Origin: Bacteroidota bacterium
GTDB taxonomy: Bacteria; Bacteroidota; Bacteroidia; AKYH767-A; OLB10
Reading direction: 5' to 3'
DNA length: 64,000 nucleotides
Assembly (NCBI GenBank): GCA_019136655.1
Contig: JAGVTU010000024.1
Location: 323,553-387,552, forward strand
The position numbers and the translations under genes are program-made. A model generated the notes under the pieces. It had not been told where the DNA came from. It did not search any database and saw nothing but the letters and a program-made list of their open reading frames with translations. Positions 20,040 to 28,848 of this stretch are shown piece after piece (position 1 is the first letter of the stretch; each line of letters begins with the position of its first letter).

Positions 20040-21440
20040 TTATTCAACCAATGCTTTATGATAAGAATAACTCAGTGATTTCTTCTCCTCTGTTTCTTTG
20101 TTATGCAGATATCGGATAATGATTAAACTTGAAACATAAAAAGGCAATAAAGGGATCCTATATCGGACTAAACTTCCGAAATTACTCGTTGATATACCAA
20201 CAGAAAAAGCAAAAAACAAGCTAAAGATTAATGAAAAGGTAAGCAAGTGGTGTTTTGTAAAATATTTGAATATACCAAAAAACCTTACCTTAATGAGAAT
20301 ATAAATGGTGAATAATAATATAAATGTATTTTCTATTCCCGATACCATCATCATTAAATTTCTCGACTCGATTATGTAAGGTCTGAAAAGAGCAGCGTTG
20401 ATGGCTGCAGGTGCATGAGCAAGCATGCTTCCAACTGTTGGTTTTATTTCTCCAATATCAAACGAGTTTCCTCCATAATAATCAGCCTTTAAATCATTAT
20501 TACTAGCGACAGCTACATCTAAAATATTATCAATATCAAACTTACCCAACTCATCACCCATTACATTCAATAACATAAATCCTGATCCACTAAAAATGAT
20601 TAAAAGAATTGGCAATGTCACTCCTCGAATAAAACTTCCTCTGATTTGAGTAGTATATTTTCTCACGAGCCAAATCAATATTCCCGGCATAATTCCAATA
20701 AAAATATAAGATTTGATGGAAATAATTACAGCCGCAGACAATATCAGTACTATGAGATTCTTAAAAATTTTTTCAGGAGAAATAAAAACGTGATAGAAAC
20801 TATATACAAAATATCCTAATGCACTGAAAGTGATTGAATCTTTCAGGATTCCTGACCCCCAGAAAAAAAGTGATGGCAAGAAAAAGAATGTAAGAGCTAA
20901 CGGCCTTTCCAAATCAGGAAACTCTTTAATAAACACCTGAAACATACGCCACACTCCACCAAAAGAAACTACTGCTAACAATATCACGGTTGCAATCATA
21001 GACTGTAGTCCAAACAACGTAAATGGCCATATAATCCGTGGTACAAAAAATGATTCAGGACTTCGGTAATACACAAATGTTCCTGTGTTACTGTCCAGAT
21101 AACTGAATTTTTCTACTGTAAAACCATTAACCACTACATCAAAAAAATGAGCGGGGTTTTTAAACAAAAGGTTGGTCAATGTCATCGAGTCGAAGAAAAA
21201 ATAAACAGTATCACCTCCTGTATAGTAAAAACTATAAACCAAAACGACCATGATACCGCCAACAATTTTTACAAGCAATCCTGCCAGATAATATTTATAA
21301 GATGGATTGTCTTCTATTCTTCTGTCACGAATAGATTTGGCAAAATAGAAAATGATAACAACCAGAAATAACGGATAAAAGATATCTAAACCTGAAAACT
21401 TGTAGCTATCGCCCCTACCGTATAAATACTGGAGTAACAT
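20040..21440 (-). CDS. Unknown multi-pass inner-membrane protein
   Basis: I do not recognise this 466-aa protein. It has about ten or more strongly hydrophobic segments spread over its length (for example residues 20-36, 51-72, 135-160, 185-200, 225-245 and 385-430) joined by short loops, and a charged C-terminal tail (HNKETEEKKSL). A longer soluble loop occurs at about 295-345. This topology is like that of polysaccharide polymerases and GT-C glycosyltransferases, and motifs such as PSLFFWGSGILKDS recur in Bacteroidota proteins of that general kind, but no catalytic motif is certain. It starts 3 bases after the stop of the upstream TlpA-like gene, so the two are almost surely one operon. A role in envelope glycan assembly is an inference. 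Confidence 0.6.
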   Translation of the reverse strand: MLLQYLYGRGDSYKFSGLDIFYPLFLVVIIFYFAKSIRDRRIEDNPSYKYYLAGLLVKIVGGIMVVLVYSFYYTGGDTVYFFFDSMTLTNLLFKNPAHFFDVVVNGFTVEKFSYLDSNTGTFVYYRSPESFFVPRIIWPFTLFGLQSMIATVILLAVVSFGGVWRMFQVFIKEFPDLERPLALTFFFLPSLFFWGSGILKDSITFSALGYFVYSFYHVFISPEKIFKNLIVLILSAAVIISIKSYIFIGIMPGILIWLVRKYTTQIRGSFIRGVTLPILLIIFSGSGFMLLNVMGDELGKFDIDNILDVAVASNNDLKADYYGGNSFDIGEIKPTVGSMLAHAPAAINAALFRPYIIESRNLMMMVSGIENTFILLFTIYILIKVRFFGIFKYFTKHHLLTFSLIFSLFFAFSVGISTSNFGSLVRYRIPLLPFYVSSLIIIRYLHNKETEEKKSLSYSYHKALVE

Positions 21441-21443
21441 TGA

Positions 21444-22883
21444 TCAATGAGCTGATTTTTCGGGATTAACAATTCCCTCTATTTTCATATTGAGTTTTTG
21501 TGAAAGCATATCTGCCAATACTCCAACATCAATTTTCTTCGCTACAATTACTTTATTGCTATCCAATAAATATATTTGAGGCGTACTGGTGATATCAAAC
21601 TCATACCTGAAGTTATTCTGATATTTTGGATCTGCCACATTTATCCAGTCTAACTTTTTTTCTCTGATATATTTTTTCCATTTGTCTATTTCTGTTTCAG
21701 TGCACATAGCATAAATCTCCACACCTTTACCTTTCACAATATCATACAACTTTTTTACTTCAGGAACCACCTTTTGACAGTGTCCACAGTCCGGATCCCA
21801 AAAAAACAAAACAGTGTAAGGAGTTTTGATATTATATAATGCATGATATGTTCCTGAGCTATCTTCAAGAATTACATTCTGTACCTTTTTGCCAATTAGA
21901 ATTGGCTCTAACACTTTAACTCGTTCCTGAATTTTATAGAGCGTAGTAGAGTCCACCCAGGTTGCCTGATCTTTGGTATAATATTTTTTTGCCATGTGAA
22001 CAAAAACAGCATCCATGCCCATGATATTGGAAGTTTCATAAGTATTTGTAAGGTACCACACTACATATTTGAAAACTTCAGGATTTGCTCTTGCCTTATC
22101 TACTAACATATCCGCTTCCTTATTGATACTATCGGGAATTTGCAACACAAGTTTCTTAATGTAGGTATCTAACTTGGTATGAAATAATGGTGTGCGTAAT
22201 AAACGTGCATCCGAAAAATCAACGTTATCTAAATAATGAGCTTTGTAATAGCGGTAAGCAAAAGTGGAATCTTTATGTCCATCCGGCAACAAGGGAGCCT
22301 CAGGAACTTGTGGGTCCTGTGATGTTTTAAACACTTTACTCAATAGAAAATCAGGGTAGTCTTCAATATATTTGGTTTTATAATCAGTGACTGTTTTGCC
22401 CAATGCAGTCAACAAATCCTGAGCAGCAATACTATCCTGCTTGTTTTTTGCATTGCGTATTTGTGCCTGCAAATTTTCTGCTTCCTTTTGTTTTTCTACA
22501 ATAAACTTCATATAGTCATAAAACTTCTGATTATCACCTGAGTTTTTAACAACCATATGCTTAACCATATCAGCAGTGTCAGTTTCCATGGAAAAGTTTT
22601 GTTCCTTATCAATAATGAGTTCGAAATACTTCTTAGAAGGAATAACAAAAAGATAAATTCCTCCAGGCAATTTTTCTTTACCTTTAAAAGTCAGCCATCC
22701 TGTGGCATCAGCCTTGGCTGAATCCTGTATGTATTGTTTTTCGCCAAAATAATTTGCGAGATAATACATAGAGTCTTTCTCAACCGGTGTTACTTTTACT
22801 TTAATCTGATAACCATCGGCAGCCACTTTTTTATGGCTGAAAAAAAATGTAAATACTAGTGCAAAAAGTAATGTGTATTTCAT
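21444..22883 (-). CDS. TlpA-like periplasmic thioredoxin with DUF4369/DUF5106-type N-terminus
   Basis: A predicted periplasmic or lipid-face thiol:disulfide oxidoreductase of 479 aa. A signal peptide (residues 1-22, ending KKVAA) precedes a beta-rich DUF4369-like region (about 25-115). Next comes a helical DUF5106-like region (about 120-310) and a C-terminal thioredoxin fold (about 335-465). The active site is WDPDCGHCQK, with cysteines at 366 and 369. The cis-proline motif is STPQIYLLD (Pro435). It lies directly upstream of, and is probably co-transcribed with, the multi-pass membrane protein. This architecture is common in Bacteroidota and in other bacteria serves cytochrome maturation or general reduction of periplasmic thiols, with electrons from a DsbD-type protein. 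The particular substrate cannot be read from sequence. Confidence 0.85.
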   Translation of the reverse strand: MKYTLLFALVFTFFFSHKKVAADGYQIKVKVTPVEKDSMYYLANYFGEKQYIQDSAKADATGWLTFKGKEKLPGGIYLFVIPSKKYFELIIDKEQNFSMETDTADMVKHMVVKNSGDNQKFYDYMKFIVEKQKEAENLQAQIRNAKNKQDSIAAQDLLTALGKTVTDYKTKYIEDYPDFLLSKVFKTSQDPQVPEAPLLPDGHKDSTFAYRYYKAHYLDNVDFSDARLLRTPLFHTKLDTYIKKLVLQIPDSINKEADMLVDKARANPEVFKYVVWYLTNTYETSNIMGMDAVFVHMAKKYYTKDQATWVDSTTLYKIQERVKVLEPILIGKKVQNVILEDSSGTYHALYNIKTPYTVLFFWDPDCGHCQKVVPEVKKLYDIVKGKGVEIYAMCTETEIDKWKKYIREKKLDWINVADPKYQNNFRYEFDITSTPQIYLLDSNKVIVAKKIDVGVLADMLSQKLNMKIEGIVNPEKSAH

Positions 22884-23047
22884 ATAAAAAATAATAGCTT
22901 GTAAAAGTAAGTATTTTACGTGTAATTCACTTTGAGGTTTGTAAAACTATACGTCAGATTGTGAAATGAAAATGAAACCACCCTTTAACTTTGTGCGTGT
23001 TGAATTATCATTTTTGAAACGATACATACAATTTATTTTACTTTACA

Positions 23048-24274
23048 ATGTTATTTATGCTAATGCTTAAACACACTTGTTCTATGTTGAAAAAAATCAG
23101 TTCAGTATTTGCAGTTCTATTGTTGTTACCGGTGATGATAAAGGCTTTCTCTCCCGGATTTAACAAGGAAGAATTGCGTGACATGATTGCAATTTGCAAC
23201 AGTTTTACGTTTATTGACCTTTACAAAAGTGATGAAGCTATCATCCCCAAGGGATACAATAAGGTTTATACTTCAGGAGTATTTGGAATGGACAACCGTT
23301 ATCAGGTTTACAAAAAAGGCAATGTTGCTGTTATAAATTTTAGAGGTTCTACTGCCAAACAGGTAAGCTGGCTTGAAAACATTTATGCTTCAATGATACC
23401 TGCAAAAGGAACCATGGTTGTTGAAGGTGAGAATTTCAATTATCAGTTTGCTGCCGACACTATTGCTGCTGTGCACAGCGGATATGCCTTAGGCGTTGCT
23501 TTTATGCACCTCGACCTGATAGACCGCATACGTGTACTGAACAGTGATGGAATTTATAATATCATCATCACAGGTCACAGTCAGGGAGGCGCACTTGCCA
23601 ATCTTGTTACAAGCTGGCTAAACTATATTAAGGGAAAAGATATTTCCATTAAGAATAATTTTAAGACGTATGCATTTGCTGCACCTATGGTGGGCAACAA
23701 GGTTTTCGCTGATGAATATAACAGACGTTATTGTCAGACTGAACGTAGTTTTAATATTGTAAATATTTCTGATCCTATACCTACATTTCCCATCAGTTAT
23801 AACGACAGTGCCTCGCTGAAAAACAGTATTTGGGGTATGTTGTTTGACCGCGAATCGGTAAGCACGAAAAAAGTTGCTACTGAACAGGGAATACTTATGT
23901 TCGAGGATAAGTTGGGACAACTGTTGCGCAGTGTTTCCGAATCAGCACGAAAAAGGATTATAAAAAATGTTGGTGATGTCGAACTTCCCGATTATAAAAA
24001 AGAGTTTAACTACCAACCTTTGTGCATCCGAATTGAGTTGCAGGAAGCTCCCTACCCAAAAATGCTGAAAGATTCTTCCATTTTGCAAAACGACTCGCTG
24101 ATGCGTGTTTATAAAAGAGATGCTTCAGGAAATTTTACAGATGCAACGCTATACAAAAGTCCGGGTTGGGGATGGCAACATAAGCCATATAATTACTACA
24201 CAACTATACTGCGAACTTATTTCCCATCGCAGTATGCCGCACTGCCACGAAAATATCTTCCTGAAAACTTATAA
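23048..24274 (+). CDS. Exported class 3 lipase-like alpha/beta hydrolase
   Basis: A predicted secreted or periplasmic ester hydrolase of up to 408 aa. The nucleophile elbow GHSQGGALA (Ser178) is flanked by the strand NIIIT, and an earlier VINFRGST matches the oxyanion-hole region of class 3 lipases. NISDPIPTFP is the likely site of the catalytic Asp; a His in the C-terminal third would complete the triad but I cannot fix which. The ATG at 23048 gives an odd MLFMLMLKHTCS lead. The ATG at 23084 gives a better signal peptide (MLKKISSVFAVLLLLPVMIKA) and is my preferred start. A TAACTTTG -7-like box lies at 22986-22993. The stop is only 2 bases from the convergent lipoprotein gene. Substrate is unknown. 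Confidence 0.8.
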   Translation: MLFMLMLKHTCSMLKKISSVFAVLLLLPVMIKAFSPGFNKEELRDMIAICNSFTFIDLYKSDEAIIPKGYNKVYTSGVFGMDNRYQVYKKGNVAVINFRGSTAKQVSWLENIYASMIPAKGTMVVEGENFNYQFAADTIAAVHSGYALGVAFMHLDLIDRIRVLNSDGIYNIIITGHSQGGALANLVTSWLNYIKGKDISIKNNFKTYAFAAPMVGNKVFADEYNRRYCQTERSFNIVNISDPIPTFPISYNDSASLKNSIWGMLFDRESVSTKKVATEQGILMFEDKLGQLLRSVSESARKRIIKNVGDVELPDYKKEFNYQPLCIRIELQEAPYPKMLKDSSILQNDSLMRVYKRDASGNFTDATLYKSPGWGWQHKPYNYYTTILRTYFPSQYAALPRKYLPENL

Positions 24275-24276
24275 AC

Positions 24277-24687
24277 TTAACGTGAATAAACTGCTACTCC
24301 GTTGTCAGTAGCATTGCCAAGTTTTGCAGTATAGTTGATCGTAATGGCATCATGGCTGTATAGTCCTGACCCTGACATCTGATAGCTGTCATCAGTCTGC
24401 GTGGGAATAACAATGCTGTTGCCACTCACTAATGCTATTACTGAAGTACTTCCTCCCAGATTATAAAAATTATAAATAATCACTGTGTCGGCAGTGCCTG
24501 ATTTGGCAATGTTCACACTGTATAATGGCTGAACATCGCCTGACGATTTACTCGAATCTTTACACGTCCAGCCTCCTGTAAAACTATCGCGGTCATCTCC
24601 TGTAGTTTCATTATCAGGAGTGCAGGCTGAGAATAAAAGAAGTGTAGTTATAAGTGCGTATGCAACCTCTCGAAATCTTAAATGCAT
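24277..24687 (-). CDS. Small hypothetical lipoprotein
   Basis: A 136-aa exported protein with a lipobox LLLFSAC (Cys22) followed by an Asp/Glu/Thr-rich linker. The rest is beta-rich (GGWTCKDSSKS, SVNIAKSGTADTVIIYNFYNLGG, SGNSIVIPTQ and the closing AITINYTAKLGNAT), a layout shared by many short Bacteroidota lipoproteins of unknown function. No family-specific motif is recognised. A TATTTTTG -7 box on the minus strand (24700-24707) lies just upstream, suggesting separate transcription from the beta-helix gene behind it. Confidence 0.72.
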   Translation of the reverse strand: MHLRFREVAYALITTLLLFSACTPDNETTGDDRDSFTGGWTCKDSSKSSGDVQPLYSVNIAKSGTADTVIIYNFYNLGGSTSVIALVSGNSIVIPTQTDDSYQMSGSGLYSHDAITINYTAKLGNATDNGVAVYSR

Positions 24688-24699
24688 TTATTTTTTTAG

Positions 24700-24707
24700 C
24701 AAAAATA
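24700..24707 (-). promoter_or_regulatory. Putative -7 box for the small lipoprotein gene
   Basis: Read on the minus strand this is TATTTTTG, an exact TAnnTTTG match 13 bases before the start codon. No TTTG at -33 spacing is evident. Confidence 0.4.
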
Positions 24708-24718
24708 AAGCACTTATC

Positions 24719-26050
24719 TCAAAGTTTTATGAACTTAGTATGGTTGTTATTTCCGGCATCAATAAAATAAACTCCCTGCGCCATTCCTGAAACGTCAATA
24801 ACTTTATTGCCGGGCTGTTGGTTAATCTTACAATCCATTAATTGTCCGGCAGCATTGGTTATTCTGATTTCCAGATTTTCATCAGCGTTCAGATAAATTT
24901 TATCATGCACAGGATTGGGAAATAAACTGATTGAATTACCTGATGTTTCGCTGATGCCTGTAGTTTCAGATTCATAAGCACCTAAGTCAGGATTTCCATA
25001 GCGTGGATTTCCATCCAAATCATTCAATGGTGCATTTACCAAAGTTCCTGCATTTATACAAAGACTTCCGGGTGAAAGACGATAATTATTATTAGATGCA
25101 TTCACAAAAAGTGGATTAACACTTAGCATATTTGGTCCAACATTAGCTATACCATAAATATTTTCAGCATCAGAATAATCTATTGAACTTAAAATAGGTA
25201 CACCTCCCTGATCATATAAAATATCTGAAGTAAATCCCCATAAAACGGAATTATAAATTTCAAAATTAGATTCATTGGCACGGAATAACGCTTCACCATT
25301 ACCTCCTAATGATACATTGTCAACAACGGTACAATTCATCATGTTTATTCTCGAAGAATAATTGGCTATTACTCCTCCACCTCCTAAACCACCGGTTATA
25401 TTACGTGAAATTTCCACATTTCTTAATACTACTGTTCCTATAGTTCTGTAATCCTCATAACAAGCCAAGCCTCCACCGGCAACAGTTGAATTATTGTCGG
25501 TAATAATTGTGTTTTCAATGATTGGAAAAGAGTGCAGCCATGCACTTACACCACCACCGTACTCTGCTGAATTATTTACAATAATCATATTAGATATTGT
25601 AGGTGATGAACCCACTACACTAGGATTTGAAGAGAAAGCATGAGGCGAGTCGCAAATAATTCCCCCTCCTGCTACTACCGGAGGAAAGCCCAGGTAATAA
25701 GACCAGTTGCGAATTGTACCGGTTCCATTAGTAACAGTAAAGCCCTCAATTTTTGCATTGTTGGTTTCCTGATTAATAAATTTTACAACACTGCCGTTTA
25801 AACCACCATCAATAATTGTGGTATGTCTGTCATTGGCCGGGTTTGGTGTTCTCACTGTGATATCCTTACCGATGAAATCAATGTTTTCATAGTAAGTGGT
25901 ATTGGGTTCCACCAAAACTGTATCACCGGGTACTGCAGCGTTTATTGCAGACTGAATGGTAGAATACTGCACCGGAACTTTTAAAGTTGCAGCAGTCAAT
26001 ACATGGCTCTGTAAAATCAAGGCGGCAATAAGTGTATTTCTCAAATTCAT
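24719..26050 (-). CDS. Secreted right-handed beta-helix protein, T9SS type A cargo
   Basis: A 443-aa surface or secreted protein. After a signal peptide (about residues 1-20) the sequence VPVQYSTIQSAINAAVPGDTVLVEPNTTYYENI is the usual opening of pectate-lyase-like parallel beta-helix proteins. Repeating short strands follow (IEGFTVTNGTG, ISNMIIVNNSAEYGGG, IENTIITDNNSTVAGGG, NVEISRNITGGLGGGG), the pattern seen in polymorphic outer-membrane or Omp-like helix repeats. The segment SPGSLCINAGT and LDGNPRYGNPDLGAYE closes the helix. The last 75 residues (SLFPNPVHDKIYL...GVYFIDAGNNNHTKFIKL) are a type A T9SS sorting domain. No lyase catalytic residues are obvious, so a binding or structural role is as likely as polysaccharide cleavage. 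Confidence 0.85.
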   Translation of the reverse strand: MNLRNTLIAALILQSHVLTAATLKVPVQYSTIQSAINAAVPGDTVLVEPNTTYYENIDFIGKDITVRTPNPANDRHTTIIDGGLNGSVVKFINQETNNAKIEGFTVTNGTGTIRNWSYYLGFPPVVAGGGIICDSPHAFSSNPSVVGSSPTISNMIIVNNSAEYGGGVSAWLHSFPIIENTIITDNNSTVAGGGLACYEDYRTIGTVVLRNVEISRNITGGLGGGGVIANYSSRINMMNCTVVDNVSLGGNGEALFRANESNFEIYNSVLWGFTSDILYDQGGVPILSSIDYSDAENIYGIANVGPNMLSVNPLFVNASNNNYRLSPGSLCINAGTLVNAPLNDLDGNPRYGNPDLGAYESETTGISETSGNSISLFPNPVHDKIYLNADENLEIRITNAAGQLMDCKINQQPGNKVIDVSGMAQGVYFIDAGNNNHTKFIKL

Positions 26051-26121
26051 ATAGCAAAGGTTTTTATTTTTTGTAAAAGTATTATGCTGAATTGAGAAAC
26101 AGAATAGCTGTTCTGAAAGAT

Positions 26122-27798
26122 TTATTTCAGCCTTTCGCGAATATTCAATCGGTGTTTGCGGGCTGTATCTGCAGCAATATCATATCCTGCATCCAGATGT
26201 CTGAATACTCCCATGGCGGGATCGTTATGCAATACATGTTTCAGTCTGCGTGCAGCATCATCAGTACCATCAGCCACAATAACCATTCCTGCATGAATGC
26301 TGTAACCGATACCTACTCCACCACCATGATGCAGACTCACCCAGCTGGCACCGCCTGCTGTGTTGATGAGTGCGTTGAGAATAGGCCAGTCGGCAATGGC
26401 ATCGCTGCCATCTTTCATGGCTTCAGTCTCGCGATTGGGTGATGCCACACTGCCACAATCCAAATGGTCGCGACCGATGACAATAGGTGCAGTGACTTTT
26501 CCAGACTTCACCAGTTCGTTAAATGCAAGTCCTGCTTTTTCACGTTCGCCCTGCCCCAGCCAGCAAATGCGTGCAGGCAATCCCTGAAATGCTATACGCT
26601 CCTGCGCCATTTTTATCCATCGGTGCAGTGCTTTATTTTCAGGAAACAGTTCTAATATTTTAGCATCTGTTGCATAAATATCTTCGGGTTTGCCACTTAA
26701 TGCTGCCCAGCGGAATGGACCTTTACCTTCGCAAAAAAGCGGACGAATGTAGGCAGGCACAAATCCGGGGAAGTCAAATGCATTCTTAAGTCCCATTGCG
26801 TAAGCCTGACCACGTAAGTTGTTACCATAATCAAAAGTTACGGCTCCTTTTTTCTGCAACTCAATCATGAGCTGCACATGTTTCACCATACTTTGTTTAC
26901 TTCTCAGTTTATATTCTTCGGGGTTACTTTCGCGCAATACCTTTGCCTGCTCCACTGAAAGCCCTTCAGGAAAATATCCAACCAGCTCATCATGTGCACT
27001 TGTTTGATCTGTCAATGTATCAGGAATGATATTTCTTTCAATCAACCGTGCCAGCATGGTGATGGCATTTCCAATATAGGCAATAGAAACTGCTTCACCT
27101 TTATTTTTTGCTTCCACAGCTCTGTCAATAGCTTTATCAAGGTCATGATATTTTTCATCGCAATAACGTGTATGAATACGTTTGTCAACACGCCATTCTT
27201 CCATTTCAGCAGCCAGACAAGTTCCTTCATTCATGGTGATGGCGAGAGGCTGAGCGCCACCCATACCTCCTAACCCTGCTGTAACATTCAGCGTATTTTT
27301 TAATGATCCGCCAAAATGCTGTCGTGCAACTTCAGCAAATGTTTCATAGGTTCCCTGAACAATTCCCTGAGAGCCTATGTAAATCCAGCTGCCAGCAGTC
27401 ATCTGTCCGTACATGATCAAACCTTTGGCTTCCAACTCGCGGAAATAATCCCACGTAGCCCAGTGACCCACCAGATTACTGTTGGCAATAATCACACGTG
27501 GTGCATCTTTATGTGTAGGTAAAATTCCCACAGGTTTTCCGCTTTGCACCAGAAGCGTTTCATCATCATTCAAATCTTTAAGCGCTTTTACAATCAGATG
27601 AAATGACTCTACGTTGCGCGCAGCTTTGCCTGTGCCTCCGTAAACAATCAAATCTTCCGGGCGCTCTGCTACATCAGGATCAAGATTGTTGTGCAACATT
27701 CGCAGTGCTGCTTCCTGAATCCATCCTTTGCATGAGATAGCGTTGCCTGTTGGAGTTTTAAGTTTGCTTATGTCTAATTTTTCTGAAATGGTTGCCAT
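26122..27798 (-). CDS. hutU: Urocanate hydratase
   Basis: Converts urocanate to imidazolone propionate using tightly bound NAD+, the second step of histidine degradation, in the cytoplasm. The 558-aa length is typical. Diagnostic stretches include [40 protein letters not shown] (the NAD-binding glycine run), [15 protein letters not shown], and [16 protein letters not shown], which holds the family's conserved active-site cysteine. No hutH, hutI or hutG-type gene is adjacent; the only possibly related gene, a ureohydrolase-fold protein at 48-49 kb, has lost metal ligands. A full consensus promoter lies upstream at 27820-27852. Identity is secure. Confidence 0.97.
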   Translation of the reverse strand: MATISEKLDISKLKTPTGNAISCKGWIQEAALRMLHNNLDPDVAERPEDLIVYGGTGKAARNVESFHLIVKALKDLNDDETLLVQSGKPVGILPTHKDAPRVIIANSNLVGHWATWDYFRELEAKGLIMYGQMTAGSWIYIGSQGIVQGTYETFAEVARQHFGGSLKNTLNVTAGLGGMGGAQPLAITMNEGTCLAAEMEEWRVDKRIHTRYCDEKYHDLDKAIDRAVEAKNKGEAVSIAYIGNAITMLARLIERNIIPDTLTDQTSAHDELVGYFPEGLSVEQAKVLRESNPEEYKLRSKQSMVKHVQLMIELQKKGAVTFDYGNNLRGQAYAMGLKNAFDFPGFVPAYIRPLFCEGKGPFRWAALSGKPEDIYATDAKILELFPENKALHRWIKMAQERIAFQGLPARICWLGQGEREKAGLAFNELVKSGKVTAPIVIGRDHLDCGSVASPNRETEAMKDGSDAIADWPILNALINTAGGASWVSLHHGGGVGIGYSIHAGMVIVADGTDDAARRLKHVLHNDPAMGVFRHLDAGYDIAADTARKHRLNIRERLK

Positions 27799-27819
27799 GA
27801 TTGACTTTATTTAATAATG

Positions 27820-27852
27820 CAAAAATATAATTTACTCTGTAATTTATTCAAA
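27820..27852 (-). promoter_or_regulatory. Bacteroidota-type promoter of hutU
   Basis: On the minus strand TTTG (27849-27852) is followed, after 21 bases, by TATTTTTG (27820-27827). This matches the TTTG-N19..21-TAnnTTTG consensus, about 22 bases before the ATG. Confidence 0.7.
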
Positions 27853-27983
27853 TTATGAACGCTAACGACCGACTAAAGTTTTTTATAATCAGCAGCTATT
27901 GTATAATAGCTAAATATCTACAATGAGCCTGTTGTTTTTATAGTTTCTAATTACGATATTTACATTTCATAAAATTTATAATC

Positions 27984-28838
27984 ATGTCAAGAAAAATTAC
28001 TCTTTCATTTTTACTGTTGACTATCGGAATAAATTTGTTGAATGCACAGACTATCACCGTAGGTACAGGAACATTAATTTCAGCACTCAGCCCAATCATA
28101 CGTAGTTATGATTATTGTTTATACGAAGTAATTTATCAGGCTGGTGATATTAATTTTAGCGGAGATATTTCCGCAATTGGTTTTCAAAGAGTAGATGGCA
28201 ACAACATTGACTCCATTGCTGACGTATCAATTTACATGAAACAAACTTCAAACGCAACAGTAACAGCAGGTACATATGATTCAACGGGTTATGTATTGGT
28301 TTTTCATGGAAAATGGCCAAACGAAACAGGTTCCGGCTGGAGAGAGAGACAACTTGATACTGTATTTTCTTACTCAAACACTTCCAATCTTCAGGTTCTT
28401 ATAGTCAAAGGGTATGAGCCTGCTGTTGGCAATACTCCGGTTTCACCGCGTTGGTATTATACAACTTCATCCATAGGCACTCCGGCAAGAAGATATTATG
28501 GCAATTCGCCAATTACTGCTTTTACCAATCTGTCTGCCACTAATGTTGTCAGCAATATTCGTTTGCAGTTTAATACTGTTGGTATAATTGAAATTGCCAA
28601 TAACCAAACACAGATATATCCAAACCCTTCCAGCGATAAAGTTCATTTTGATTTTGCACCTGAATCCGATATCAGAAATATTTCTGTTTATAATTCGAAT
28701 GGTCAGATAATTTTAAATGCAATTGTAGAAAGTAATTTCGAACTACAGACAAAAAATTTGCCGAAAGGGATATACTATTACAGACTGTCTGACAGTAAAA
28801 ACAACATAGTCAGACAAGGAAAACTGTTACTGCAGTAA
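27984..28838 (+). CDS. Small secreted T9SS type A cargo
   Basis: A 284-aa exported protein. The signal peptide is MSRKITLSFLLLTIGINLLNA. The middle, about residues 25-195, is beta-rich with an MKQTSNATVTAGTYDSTGYVLVF stretch that resembles beta-sandwich adhesive modules found ahead of T9SS tails in Bacteroidota. The last 75 residues are a type A sorting domain (QIYPNPSSDKVHF, SVYNSNGQIILN, LPKGIYYYRLSDSKNNI and RQGKLLL). No enzyme motif is seen. It converges with the PhoH-family gene, whose stop is 10 bases away, with no terminator hairpin between them. Confidence 0.78.
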   Translation: MSRKITLSFLLLTIGINLLNAQTITVGTGTLISALSPIIRSYDYCLYEVIYQAGDINFSGDISAIGFQRVDGNNIDSIADVSIYMKQTSNATVTAGTYDSTGYVLVFHGKWPNETGSGWRERQLDTVFSYSNTSNLQVLIVKGYEPAVGNTPVSPRWYYTTSSIGTPARRYYGNSPITAFTNLSATNVVSNIRLQFNTVGIIEIANNQTQIYPNPSSDKVHFDFAPESDIRNISVYNSNGQIILNAIVESNFELQTKNLPKGIYYYRLSDSKNNIVRQGKLLLQ

Positions 28839-28848
28839 TATCATCTGA

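Noticed and set aside
19864..20061. Possible 65-codon plus-strand gene starting with GTG
   Set aside because: No recognisable product, it runs through a terminator-like hairpin and overlaps the end of the membrane protein gene; coding evidence is too weak.
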